Positions 48,507 through 60,600 of a stretch of DNA of 64,000 nt are shown here, piece after piece. The stretch lies in contig NC_089280.1 of NCBI RefSeq assembly GCF_963678975.1, positions 14,025,280 to 14,089,279 of the forward strand. The letters are read 5' to 3'. The notes under the pieces are model-generated. The model was given only the letters and a program-made list of their open reading frames with translations. It ran no database searches and was not told where the DNA came from. This stretch comes from Dysidea avara (lineage: Eukaryota > Porifera > Demospongiae > Dictyoceratida > Dysideidae). A program made the position numbers and the translations under genes. Every line of letters begins with the position of its first letter. Positions within the stretch are counted from its first letter, which is position 1.

Positions 48507-49383
48507 CAGGGGCGGATCCAGGGGGGGGGGGCTTTGGGGCTGAAGCCCCCCCCCCCCCCTTCATATTTAGGCTTTACTTGATCAATATGCTGAGTATTAT
48601 AATGAAATTTTGTCTTAGCATAATTATATGATCACTAATAATACAAATACTCAAAAAACCACCTTATAAACATCTTTCCAAGGTATTATCAGTGGATTTA
48701 TGCTAAAGTTTATGCAACAAGGACCTGAATCAGCATTGGAGGTGTACAAGATCAAGATACTCTAATAGAGCAGTCAGCTAACTACTCTAATAGAACATTC
48801 ACTGGAAACATGTATTTGGTTCTGTTATGGAATTTTTCCAAATCTGCCTGCGCCTATACATACAATGAAGTGCATTGGTCTGTTTAAAGGGCTTCATTCA
48901 TCTACTTGTGTAGTTAATATGTATGACAATACTTAATTCAGGTACACAATTACCATTGAAAATGCTCTCAGATTCAATCTTGTATTGCTCAATTTTCAAA
49001 ATTTTCCACTTTCAACATTCTTATTCTAACATGCACATATTCAGTGTTGTGCAATTGTGAGAGGGGTGCATCATGTACTTGGTTGTCTGTACCTACCCAA
49101 ACTTTTCCATTACCAAAATGCTTCAGAGAGCCATACCTATAATCTAAAGGCAGTATATAAAATATCTACAGGCAGAAAATACTATGAATTTTATGTGGAA
49201 ATGTCTCCAAATTGCAGTATTTTAGCATCTATTTTTCAAAAATTTCCTGGTGGGGGCATACCCCCAGACCCCCCCTAGTTCCAGCATGCTTTGCATGCTG
49301 GGAAGTGTGCTTTGCACACCTCTACCCAAGAGATTAGTACCTTGAGTTAGCCCCCCCTTTTATAAATCCTAGATCCGCCCCTG
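48507..49383. mobile_element. hAT-like MITE with CAGGGGCGGATCCAGG ends
   Basis: Left CAGGGGCGGATCCAGG plus poly-G and right CTAGATCCGCCCCTG form inverted ends. The inside holds CTCTAATAGAGCAGT and CTCTAATAGAACATT, a motif shared with the three MITEs downstream. No perfect target duplication is visible. Confidence 0.7.
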
Positions 49384-50878
49384 GGCTAGCTAGATATTCA
49401 CTGCTTCACTGTATATTTCCACTGCTTCGATAAAACTTCAGAAAACAGGCACTACTTTGTGCTATTGTTTAGCTCAAGCTGAGCAGTACTGTAGCATAAA
49501 ATTTACGGAGTGGCTATTCGTACGGCAGTCACGTACGTATAGTTCTTGGGCTATTTGTATGGAAGTCACGTGATTCATAATAAACGAGCCAGTTCAACGA
49601 TTTTTGCATTCCGGAAACTACACGTGGCTTTTGGCACGTATGTTTGGTGGTGTGAACGTCTGCTCTACGCTGGTACATTTTTGACTAGAGTTAATTGTCG
49701 AATGCTTAGGTGGATTTTAAAGTATCGTAGAGTATCTTTGTGATGCAATACCAACGTTTCAGCAAGCCGAATCATTTCTCGACCGGATTTGTGCAAACCT
49801 GTACGGCAGATACTGACGATTTTCCGGCGAGGAGGGATTATTTGAATCAGCGTCGGAAACACGAGCACCAAAGAAGTATTCAGAAAGGGATCATATAGTC
49901 TAGTTGCAGAACGAGTAAGCATTACCGAATTAGTGTTATTGTACAGTTGGCAACCATGCATTCAGTCTAGATTAGCAGCCACCCATTGTACACCACTTCA
50001 AGATGAACAAACCTCATTGTCACCCTGACTACAAGATAAGCAACAGTGCAACTACTGCTGCAATGTACTTAGTGGATTGATCACATTATAGGTGTTTCAC
50101 TCCCAGCTACACATAACTAGTATGACAAGAGTTAAGTGTCTCACTCCCAGCTACGTATATAGGACAAGATATGAGTGTCTCGCTCTCAGCTACACACAAC
50201 CGACTAGTATGACAAGGTTAATGCCGCTCATCAGCTCTTATGTGACCAATCTCATGACTTGTAGGACACAATCTAAGAACTCCTCGAGACTGTATTTCAA
50301 GTTTTACAGAATGCTGCATGTGCTATGGAATTGCTTTATAGGAGCTGCATGCATACTGTCAAGTGTTGTACACTGACTACGACCACTGAGTAGCAATCAA
50401 TCCCATGTCAGATTCTGAAGTTGTATATGTCACACAACTGATGTTTGAAATAAATTGTTACCTTTGCTAATTCTTGATCAGCATAAATTCTTCAGGTCCA
50501 TCGAAAGTGCAAATACATATTAGTTACTGGAGTGTATATTCCTGTAATGATCATTGTTTTGGCAGAGATCTAGCATCATGCCATTATGACCACAAGGTAA
50601 TCCATGGTCGTCTTATTCTAGCTATATGACATAGCCATAATATATATACATGCTTGTATTTTTTGTATGTTAGCTCTAGCTAGCTAACAGTTAACTGATA
50701 TTCCTGTATTGGTTTGAGTACAACTATCTGAATATTTATTTTGTGATTATTATTGTATTATGCATGTTCTTACCGACAGACTACAATGCATACATAGTAT
50801 AAGTGAGCATGCAGTGTCACTGTACCATGCATGCATGAAAATTCAATAAGTCAGCTGAGCTTGATTGAGCTATGTCAA

Positions 50879-51099
50879 CTGGCGGATCCAGACTCTGGGT
50901 TGGAGCAAAAAGAGGTCACAGCCTGCTGACAATGGCAGTCTTCCACCAAATATAACGACACACTGCACTGCATAATTTGATACTGCTTCTCTACTAAATA
51001 ATGTGACTGCTTTATTCGAGTGATTACTTTATTACAATATCTCGATCTCACATACCAAAACTCTTTGGTAGGGTATAGGCCACCCCTAAATACGCACTG
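50879..51099. mobile_element. hAT-type MITE with perfect 8-bp target duplication
   Basis: Left CTGGCGGATCCAGA, right CACCCCTAAATACGCACTG. The flanks TATGTCAA (50871-50878) and TATGTCAA (51100-51107) are identical. Inside are AAAAAGAGGTCACAGCCTGC and a TATCTCGATCTC block. Confidence 0.8.
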
Positions 51100-51124
51100 T
51101 ATGTCAATCTCTGTCACTGAGGAG

Positions 51125-51455
51125 CAGCGGCGGAGGAAGTAGTTGATATGAGGGGGGGCTGGGCTGGGCTAGCCCAGACTTATTTCTATAGTTTGGTAAG
51201 GTGAGACCAAAAAAAAAAAAAGGTCACAACCAACTGACAAGAGCTTTCCACCTCACCAGCTACCATTTCTAGCTGATAAACTACATAAAAATGCTTACAT
51301 AGCTCGCTACACACTGACTACTTTATTAGAATGACTGCTCTATTAGAGTATCTCGATCTTTATCACGATTTTCAGCCCCACTCCAAGAAAGATAATTTCG
51401 TTGTGATATCATTCTGAGGGGGGGGCTTTAACCCCCCCCCTTTCCGCCGCCTATG
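51125..51455. mobile_element. hAT-type MITE with perfect 8-bp target duplication
   Basis: Ends CAGCGGCGGAGGAAG and CTTTCCGCCGCCTATG. The flanks CTGAGGAG (51117-51124) and CTGAGGAG (51456-51463) are identical. The inside includes GACTGCTCTATTAGAGTATC, then TCGATCT. Confidence 0.85.
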
Positions 51456-51519
51456 CTGAGGAGGCAGCTGACCGACGGATAGCAAGTGGTAAGGTAGTTA
51501 CACCCTAGTCCGCTGTTAC

Positions 51520-51722
51520 GTAACCGTACGAATAGCAGGTAAGCTATTTGTATGTACCATCGTATGAATAGCTTTTTTGCTATTCATACGGATTGCCGTA
51601 CAAATAGCACAAGGTGATTTCATAGCTATTCGTACGTGACCGTACAAATAGCACGTGAGTTATTCGTAGTGACCGTACTAATAGCACGTGGGCTATTCGT
51701 ACGTGACCGTACGAATAGCAAC
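51520..51722. repeat. Array of inverted GCTATTCGTACG half-sites
   Basis: Eleven copies of GCTATTCGTAC or its complement GTACGAATAGC (some with one change) alternate in orientation over about 200 bp. They are separated by TGAC or CACGTG, so the array is built from overlapping palindromes. Related single or double copies occur at about 49514-49560 and 33665. Confidence 0.75.
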
Positions 51723-52017
51723 AGCCTAAAATTTATTGCAATGTATCACACATTTCTTTGGTTGTGTAAATGCGGTGACGAGAAGTTGGCTAATAGTACT
51801 GCTGTTGAATTATTAGCTGGTGCGTACCTGCCATTGTCACCTGTCGCAAACAATATTTCTCCCAGTGCCCACAGACACGCTATGTTCTTGTTCAGTACAC
51901 AACGCAACACAATAAACAATGTAAAAGGAATGTCCACGCCTTCGAACCGGCCTTCAAACAAGCAAGAGAAAGCCAAACAGCCACTCAACAAATTTCCCAA
52001 TGTTTGGCACACCATAA

Positions 52018-53429
52018 CCAGGCCTGCCAACCCTCACGGATTTACCATGAGACTCACGATTTCACTACCAAACTCAAGGTCTCACAAGCAGTAGCTCTAA
52101 ACTCACGGATTTTTAGTTAAGCCTACCAATTCTCACGGATCATCACCGCAAAACTCACAATTTCTTTCACTTTCAAGCTCAAGCCAGAGTCAAAACTCTC
52201 AGAATGCCCTTTCCTAGCCTTTCCAGTTCTCAGGGGATTTCCGCGGGTACGTAATTGTGGCACAACTAATAATAATAGAGGAAAGATCACGTGACTATAA
52301 AGGCGGGCATTGTGGCAAGGATTCGTCTTGGGCCTTCTATTTAATACCAATGCATTGGAGAGTATTTGGAGCAAGATCTGGAGTTGATTTTAAGTGGTCA
52401 GAACTCTGATCAGAATACCAACCCTGAAGCGTTTGGTTTGCATGTCACACAAGAGTACCTGCTTTCCCAGCTGGGTTTATATTGTAGCCTATACAAATGG
52501 TATGTACTGGAGGTATGTACTATGTGTCTGGAGTATTTTATTTGCTTTCAGCCTCTAGGATGAAATTGACACATCTCCGCTAAGTCATCACGTGATATTA
52601 TTTAAGCACCTAGTGGCTTATATCATAGATAAGGCCCCTATTTGGTGATTATTAGTTTCTCATCCACCGCCCGCATTCTTCTTAAGCTACCGCATGGTAA
52701 GCCATTATTTACTCTGTGCATGCTTAGAAGAACACGTGATACCAAACTGTCATAATTTTTTGTTGAACGTTACAATACGCTATATATCGCCAGGAGAACT
52801 GTGGTTTTCCTTAGCACATTGCTGCAGTGCCAGTTGCAATTGTGTTCTATCGACTTCATCAAAGCAGGCTTTCAGTTGACTGTCGAAAAACAGTTGGCGA
52901 TCACAAAAAGTAGAATCAGCTGCTGAAGGAAATGCTTGTAAGAAAGAAAGACAATTTGGACAAGGTCTGTACATCAGTGTGTTAATATTATAAAATAATG
53001 GTAATACCCTCCCGCCCGCATCATAATAATTAGAAAGGCTGGATGAGAAACTAATAATCACCAAATAGGGGTGTCTATTATCTATGCTTATATCAAGAAT
53101 GTTCCATAGTCCAGTCACGTGTTACAACTTCACAGCACTGAATAAAAGAGTAACTGTTTCACTTTCAACACAGTGACTTCCGAGTAAGTACATTTAGTTA
53201 GCTGGTCTAGATATTCCATGCATAGATTAGTGATGCAAAACATGTTTTAAATGCTATATTGATGAAGATGTATATGTGTTGTGGTATGGTAAAGGTGGCC
53301 TATCTGCCCATTGTATGGGCATGCAACTTACTGTGTCTGCCTATAATAATGTGCAGATACAGTAGTCCATTCTGGATGTCAAGACCAAGTCTCAAGGTTT
53401 TTCTGTTTCCTAGGTTGGCAGGCCTGTGT
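52018..53429. mobile_element. TIR element with CAGGCCTGCCAACC ends, containing a second element
   Basis: CAGGCCTGCCAACCCTCACG at the left and GGTTGGCAGGCCTG at the right are inverted. The left end is followed by several CTCACGGATTT repeats (about 52035-52160). A second pair of inverted repeats of about 60 bp (CCCCTATTTGGTGATTATTA) at 52612-52672 and 53036-53098 marks a nested element of roughly 530 bp. It encloses a minus-strand frame (CDRQLFFDSQLKACFDEVDR) that looks protein-like but is unknown to me. Confidence 0.5.
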
Positions 53430-53937
53430 AACTAGGATAGGAAAATAATTTAACGGGCGTTTCCAATCCATTAGGAACGCATACATTATCTATGCTTACA
53501 GTCAGTTGTATTTGTAGTTAGTTGGTATCTCATTAGCTACGTATACTGAGGCTGAACTTCCTGGCCAGATAATGAGGGAGACCATGCCCAGCCAGATAAT
53601 ATAAACAATCAAAATTCAAGATCAAAGCAGGTGTCAGTAGCCAGCCTGCAAGAAACCGTGCTCTGGGGGTTGAACTGTGTACTCCAGATCTATACATTAA
53701 TTACTACATAGCTCAGTTTTTAAACTGAACCACTGCATGTAACTGACCCATCCACTCAGGATAGTTTGACTCAGTATAGCTAGTGGATTTGTGGCACTAT
53801 AATAATTATACCAAGCTATACATATGCAGATAATCTATGCATGGTACCCAAGGTAACTATATATACACCAGTATGCATTAATTTGGATAGTACATATGCT
53901 ATATAAATTAAATTGGTGTTTATATACCCATTGTCTT

Positions 53938-54218
53938 CAGGGCTGCCCAGAGAAATTAAGGGGCCCAGGGCAAAGAGTTAAAGTGGGGCCCTTGACCCAA
54001 GTTGTAAGGTGAAGACCAAAAAAAAAAAAGGTCACAACCTGCTGGCAATGACAATAACTACCCATCACCAACCATATCTCCTTATCTATAAGCTTGCTAC
54101 ACTGCTCCTCTGAAGAATACTGTGACTGCTCTATTAGAGTATATCGATCTTCTAACAGGTATTCAAGGGGCCCAAAATGCCCCAGTTGCCCCCCCCCCCC
54201 CCCCTGTGGGCGGCCCTG
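53938..54218. mobile_element. hAT-type MITE with perfect 8-bp target duplication
   Basis: Ends CAGGGCTGCCCAGAG and TGTGGGCGGCCCTG. The flanks ATTGTCTT (53930-53937) and ATTGTCTT (54219-54226) are identical. Inside are CCAAAAAAAAAAAAGGTCAC and GACTGCTCTATTAGAGTATA, then TCGATCT, shared with 51125-51455. Confidence 0.9.
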
Positions 54219-54618
54219 ATTGTCTTTGTATAAGTGCATGCAGTGTAGATGCATGTCAACAATAACACATACATATGATATGTACGTATGTGCTCATGAT
54301 GGTGGCAGCTATAGATCACGGATGGTCTATAGATCCAACGAAAAACACTTAAAATTAAACTGGTCCCAGTGCTTTGACTCTGTGCTCTAGTTGTCAGTAC
54401 TATTATAATTATACAGACCCCAAATTATAGCACACATCCCTGTGTGTAAAAGTAACTACTATACATAATCTATCCAAGTGTGTTACATTATCACTAATAA
54501 TGCATGGGAGAACTGTTGACAGGATCTGCACTTAATAAAATAAACATAGATGTACATTATTCTGCATCATAATAATTTTGTACAAAATAGCTATGTTGTG
54601 TGTATTACCATGAAACTT

Positions 54619-57600
54619 TTATGTACAAGGACGTTTCCAAAAGTCCAAAAGTGTTGCCTTCTTTTTAGTGCTGGTGATGGCACTGCTACTCCTAAGTAGA
54701 CAAAAGAACTACCGTAATGCAAAAGCAAAACAGTTTATATAATAATAATATCAAGGGCACTATTACAATACAACCTTGGAGCTGTCTAGTTGCATACTGG
54801 CACTGCCCTGCACTACTCTTGAGGGTTACATCATGCTAATGCTGAATCAAAAAGGATGAGTAAGAATGTGAATTACACACAAAATATATGGTGGAAAGGC
54901 AAAGGACTTAGTTGAAACTAATTACAAGGCAGCAACTGCAATTAACTTGAATGGTCATGTCAGGTCAGCACAAACTGTTGAACAGCTGATGGTGCATTTA
55001 CATTATGAACATTTATACTTTGAACGTGTGATGGGCACACGATGTCTTGAAGGAGCACAAGAGTCAAGACATCTACAGCAGTGCGTAGGTTTTAGTTCAT
55101 TAGATGTACAAACAAACACCTTTTAATGCTATAATGCAGGGCACAATTTGTGTACACAAAATATTTGTTCAAAAATGTTCCAGGGAAAGCACCAAAGCCC
55201 CCCCCCCCCCCCCAAGACAATCCACTTCAAATCTGAACCCCTTCCAGACTACACTTCTGATTATGCTACTTTCTGTTAAAAAAAAAACTCCTACCGATGC
55301 ATATCTCATTGTCATTACTAATATAGGTACATTCTACATAACAACTAGTGATACCACGATATATCGTAAATCACAACAGTTGCGACAGAAATATTTCATG
55401 ATAATTGTGATAGAAAAAAAGCAATATCATGACATAAAAGAACACAAATCATTTAGTGAAAAATGACTTGATAATTACAAAATTTGAGGATATTTTTCTG
55501 GCAATAAGTAGTAATATAAAAAAACAAGTGTCAAAATTGACTGAATAAACTTGTCCTGGGAAAACATTAACATATTTAATATACTGTATGGTAACTATCA
55601 TGATATAAGTCCCATGACATTGTGATTATTGTGATATCAAAATTTTCATATCATGGCATCACTAATAATAATACCTTTTATGTTTCTTTGTCTTTGGTGA
55701 TGATACAACAGTGTCATCTGATGCAATCACTTGACGGTTTAAGCAAACGTCAATGTGTTTGTTCAACAGGTCATTGTCACATTGAACCAGTTTGTTACAT
55801 ACTGGACAAGTAACAGAACTAGAACTGCTCTCGGTACCACTGATGGTTGTCACACTATGATCATTTGCTGATGTCAATACAGAAGATGTTTGCTGTTCTG
55901 GTTCATGTGACAGTTGAGTATAATAGTCTAATGTTTGCTTTCCTATGTCCTTCTTGCTCAGTGATGATACACGAACACCTAAACAATAAAAACACCTAAA
56001 CACCATCACCAGCCTGCATACTACTTTGTCTTACTGCATTGGTAATTATTAAGATTTTAAGTCTGCATTTCAAAATTCAAAATATTTCATGTATCAAGAC
56101 TGGGATAGAGCAGTCAATCACCCAAATAAAACACTCAGTAATTCTAATAGAACTGCAAACTTACCATTTATCAATAAATGGGAAGTATTGTTCTATTCAA
56201 ACTCTTCTGAAATGCATTATCTTATAATTTGGAAGGAGTTATTAGTATGCTTGTTAAGCATACGCACTTATAAGAAGTTGCTAGGAGAGCATTAATAACC
56301 ACCATGTTTTTCAAGCAATTTGGGTACCAGTATTCAGTCAAATTGTTTGCTTCAGTCGAGGAAACAGCAACCCTAAGAAGTCAGTTATCATTACTAAAGG
56401 TGGTATTATCTGCTAGACACATTCCTGGTGATACATCAAGTCCACTGTGACACACCTGGTTTGTTCTAATGGTCCTTTCCTGCCATTCTAAATAGTACGA
56501 GCTTGTAGCAGCAATCTTAACTCTATGCACTTAACAAGCAGGTGTCTAGCACAAGTATCAAATGCGTGCTTAACAGGCAATGTGTACTCAATAACTAGAG
56601 TAACCACCCTCCCTTACTAGATGATTACTGTCAAGGTGATGAGAAACAAAGAATCAATAATAATGTTGAATTATGTACTGTATAATACATTTTACATGTA
56701 TTTCTGAATGTACACTGTAAATGACTGTTCAATTAGAGTATTTTATGCCACAGAAATAGTGTATTTAATTAGAGTAGTTTGACCACTTGTATTTGTACAG
56801 TGTAGATGTTTCATTTTTCACATGGTCACAATTCGTGTACCCACATACAACAATCAAGCTGTACATATCAATATATGGAATTTGTTGATGATAAAGACTA
56901 GTGAGAAATAAAGGCTAATGATACAGAAAGCTTACTAAGCTAATCAAAATAGCAAACACTCCGATACCATTGCTTGACAGTGATCATTAATTTAAATGAA
57001 ACAACTAAGTCAATCATTTCATGTTTACCTGCATACAAAAAGTAGCCATGTACCAACCAACACTTACCCATTAGTCTTAATCTCAGTGGTTGTGGACTAC
57101 AAGACTGTATCTCTGTTCTCAGCAAATCTGAGGCAACTTTGTACAGTTCATCAGCACAAGACACTGGCCTAGTAGTTGGAGTTGATCTACTCTTCACTAC
57201 AAACTGAACCGTTTTCATTTTCAGGGTAATCTGATGACCCTATACCATAAGATTACAATTAGTGGAATAGTGATCAGCCATAGTTTATGTAGCTACAGGT
57301 GTACAATAACACTTACTACCAGAAATAGTAAAACTTATAACTACTGCCACTTATACTGAAATAAAAAGGAAGTAGGTGCATGTGGCCCTGATGTGGGATC
57401 AGTGTTTCATCTAATTTTTGTACCTCTTACTACAAAGCAGGGCAGTTTTACTGGATATATTGAACAGTACCTATCAGTCACAGACAGGAGCTATATGTGT
57501 TCACCGTACAAACTTAGCATATGACAGGTTTAAAAGAAATGATTCCAAGTTTTATTAAGTATGACCAGTACTCTTGGTTGACATGGTTACAGATATAAAG

Positions 57601-60600
57601 TCTACAACCAGCAGAAAAAAATTATTGCAGTTTATAACTATCAGACACACAGTAGTATGCTGTGCAAGCAAGAAAGCTGACATGCCACACCATAGGTACA
57701 TGCATATTGACAAGAAAACGAAAACATGATTCATGCATGCATAAGCTCCACGGTCCCTTCATTTATTTACTCCAGCCATCCCTAGACAAGGTTTCATTTT
57801 TTTCCAAAGTGGTTTGTGGGGGCCAAAATTTTCCTTTTGCACACTTTATAAAAACTGCAAATGCGTAACTCAATTGCCTTGGAAGTTGCATATAAACAGT
57901 CTATATAAAGTTAGTTCACATACCCAGTTTTTTACAAATCTGATTAAAAATGATATTCATTGGCAGAAATCAGACAAGTTTTGTCATGGCTACAGGGTGA
58001 ACCACGAATGGGATAACTTGAAAATGTACATCATTTTGAAAGAAATCGGAGTAACAGCAACCAACAAGTATATAATCATGATATTCTAATAAAACAGTCA
58101 CTGCAGGGTTAATTAAAATAGTGCACAAAAGAGTTTTTAAAAAAGATATCAGGGTTCAAAGCAGGCACCTTACTTACACCTAACACAAATCCTTAACCAC
58201 TGGCACCTCAAGCCTCCAAAACACTATTAGTTATTAACATCACTGCAGCCATTTCTTGGCTACCACCTTTGATTTCAGAACTGTTTTTAACCCAGGAATT
58301 TTAAAGGCTGCACCCTATTTTACACCTTGGCTGTTTTTGCGCGGACAGTTATAACCCAAGCAGTCCCATTGATTTACCCAATAAAAGTCATATACCTTAT
58401 CAGTTCACAAGTAATTAAATTCACAAGTAAATAATGTGCACTGTGCATAAATACTCTGTGACATAAAGCTTATATATTGTACAATATAGTCAGCTTGCTC
58501 CTGCTGCAAAATCCTCATTCCTTTAAAAGTACTCTTTACATACTTTGGACACCTTTTTGTATGTCACCACGAATGTGACAATGCACTGCTGAATGATAGC
58601 AAAAAGAGACCAGGATGGAATCCTCGGCAGCTGTCATGCTTAACTTGTGCTTAATACACAAGGAAGATGGTAAAGAAAATGACCTGAAGCATTTTGTTGA
58701 CATTAGCGCTGATCAGTGCAATTGTTTGGGTATCATACATGGAGAAAAGTGTATTGTAATATCCATTCCCCCAGATTACATAACTGTATTCACCTGTAGC
58801 AGCATCATACCCGAAAATGAAGGAACTGAATAGAGCATGCATGGCGAGCACATAAGCGATGTAACATTTGAACAACTTCTTAACCGGTATATCAGTTCTT
58901 GTACATGACAACTGCAACATGAGCCAAGATAAACACCCCAAGCTCCTCAATGATCATTGTTCCCTGCATAACAGCAAACAATATGAAGTAACATATCGGC
59001 TGGGAATTGGTGGGAACCACGAAGGTTGAAAGTGTCAAAAGATAGGCAGTAACACATTGGAACACTATACCACCATTGTAAAACATGAGTACTTAGAACC
59101 CCAAAGGAAGTGCGAAGCTCCTTTATTAGCATATGTACAATGATGATATAGCTAATCATTAGCAACTGTGCTGTCAGCAAAATGACTGATGATACAATTA
59201 GCGGAAGGAGTACTGAATTCAGAGCGGACACACAATAAAAGGATAAGTCATCTCCATGCTTGGTGATGACCATGGAGGTTTGGTTGCCTTTTCGAATGAC
59301 CACAAGGAAACTGTCAGTAGTGTAGACGATGTCCAGTAGCTGTCCAATCCCATAATTCTCAATGGTACAGTTATAGTTGATACAATATGGTATTGTAGTG
59401 ACTTGTTGGAGATTAGGAACACCACTACCACCTGTTGGTTGATGAGTAGCACATTCTTGAACTGCTTCTGCCACTGATGCTGATACTGAAGCTGCTGCCT
59501 TACTAACAGCAAGGATGAAGAGGAGGAATGGAACATGTAAACCATTAACTACTCTTGAGGACTACAATCAAAGTATAGTAAGGCATAAGTGTGACGTTAT
59601 GCTAAAATATCAATACCAGTGATAGTTAAGTATTTGATAGTATAAAGGACAAAGTGAAATGGTGTGAGGCACACACATAATTCAAAGATTAATGCACACC
59701 ACTGGCAGCTGAATCTGTATACATGCTGCATTCCACCAATCTTCTGAGGTCCAAGATGTGCTACATCACAACCTGAAGTATGGACCACAAAGGTTTGGGC
59801 GTGACACATTAAAAAACATTATCCAAAAACTCACTTTTCCCTGATGACAATGAGGCAGTATTGGTTAGGTAAAACTAAGCCCAAACAAGCTGTCAGATCG
59901 ACCCGGAACACTTTCAACAAGTTGCAATGAATTTTTTTTTTTAAATTGGAATTTTCTAGTGACTGACTGAGTAACTGACTGACTGAGTAACTGACTGACT
60001 GAGTAACTGACTGACTGAGTAACTGACTAATGCCTTCAGACAAGCGTAACTTGATAATGGCTAAGGCTACGGGCTTGATTTTTCACTGCTCGACGTTGCT
60101 TCTGCCAGACATGTGCCTTTTGCAGTACTTACCAGTGTCATCCTTTGTGTCCCATTCATCTTTGCTGACAGTAAAAAGTGTCGATTTGGTGATAGTGCAT
60201 GGTGGCTTCCCTTCGTAACAGAAATTGTTCTATTTTTTATAGTGGCTACTTTAATTGCAGAGGTGCTTGTCGAACAGTTAGACGTTGATGCTGAAATCAA
60301 TTGTGGGGATTGATTAACACTCACGTGATTAGGATGCATGACTTGGATTTCTCTATGAAAACCACTCAGATGGAGAGCGTTTTGTTATCCTCACCATCCT
60401 ACGAGTTGAAAAACATTGGGCTAAGGTGAAAACTAGTACTATACCTTATTCATCGATCGTTTCCACATGTTTTTGAATACGGACACGCCCCCATCACGAA
60501 GCTACCACTCTGGATGGAGTAACCACTCTACAAGCAAGCTTACCTGCCTAGGCCTTTAATGAACTGCGTAGTTTTTCCATAAACAATTCAAAAGCACTGA

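Noticed and set aside
51520..51722. CRISPR-like array
   Set aside because: Units alternate in orientation, there are no uniform unique spacers, and the genome is eukaryotic.
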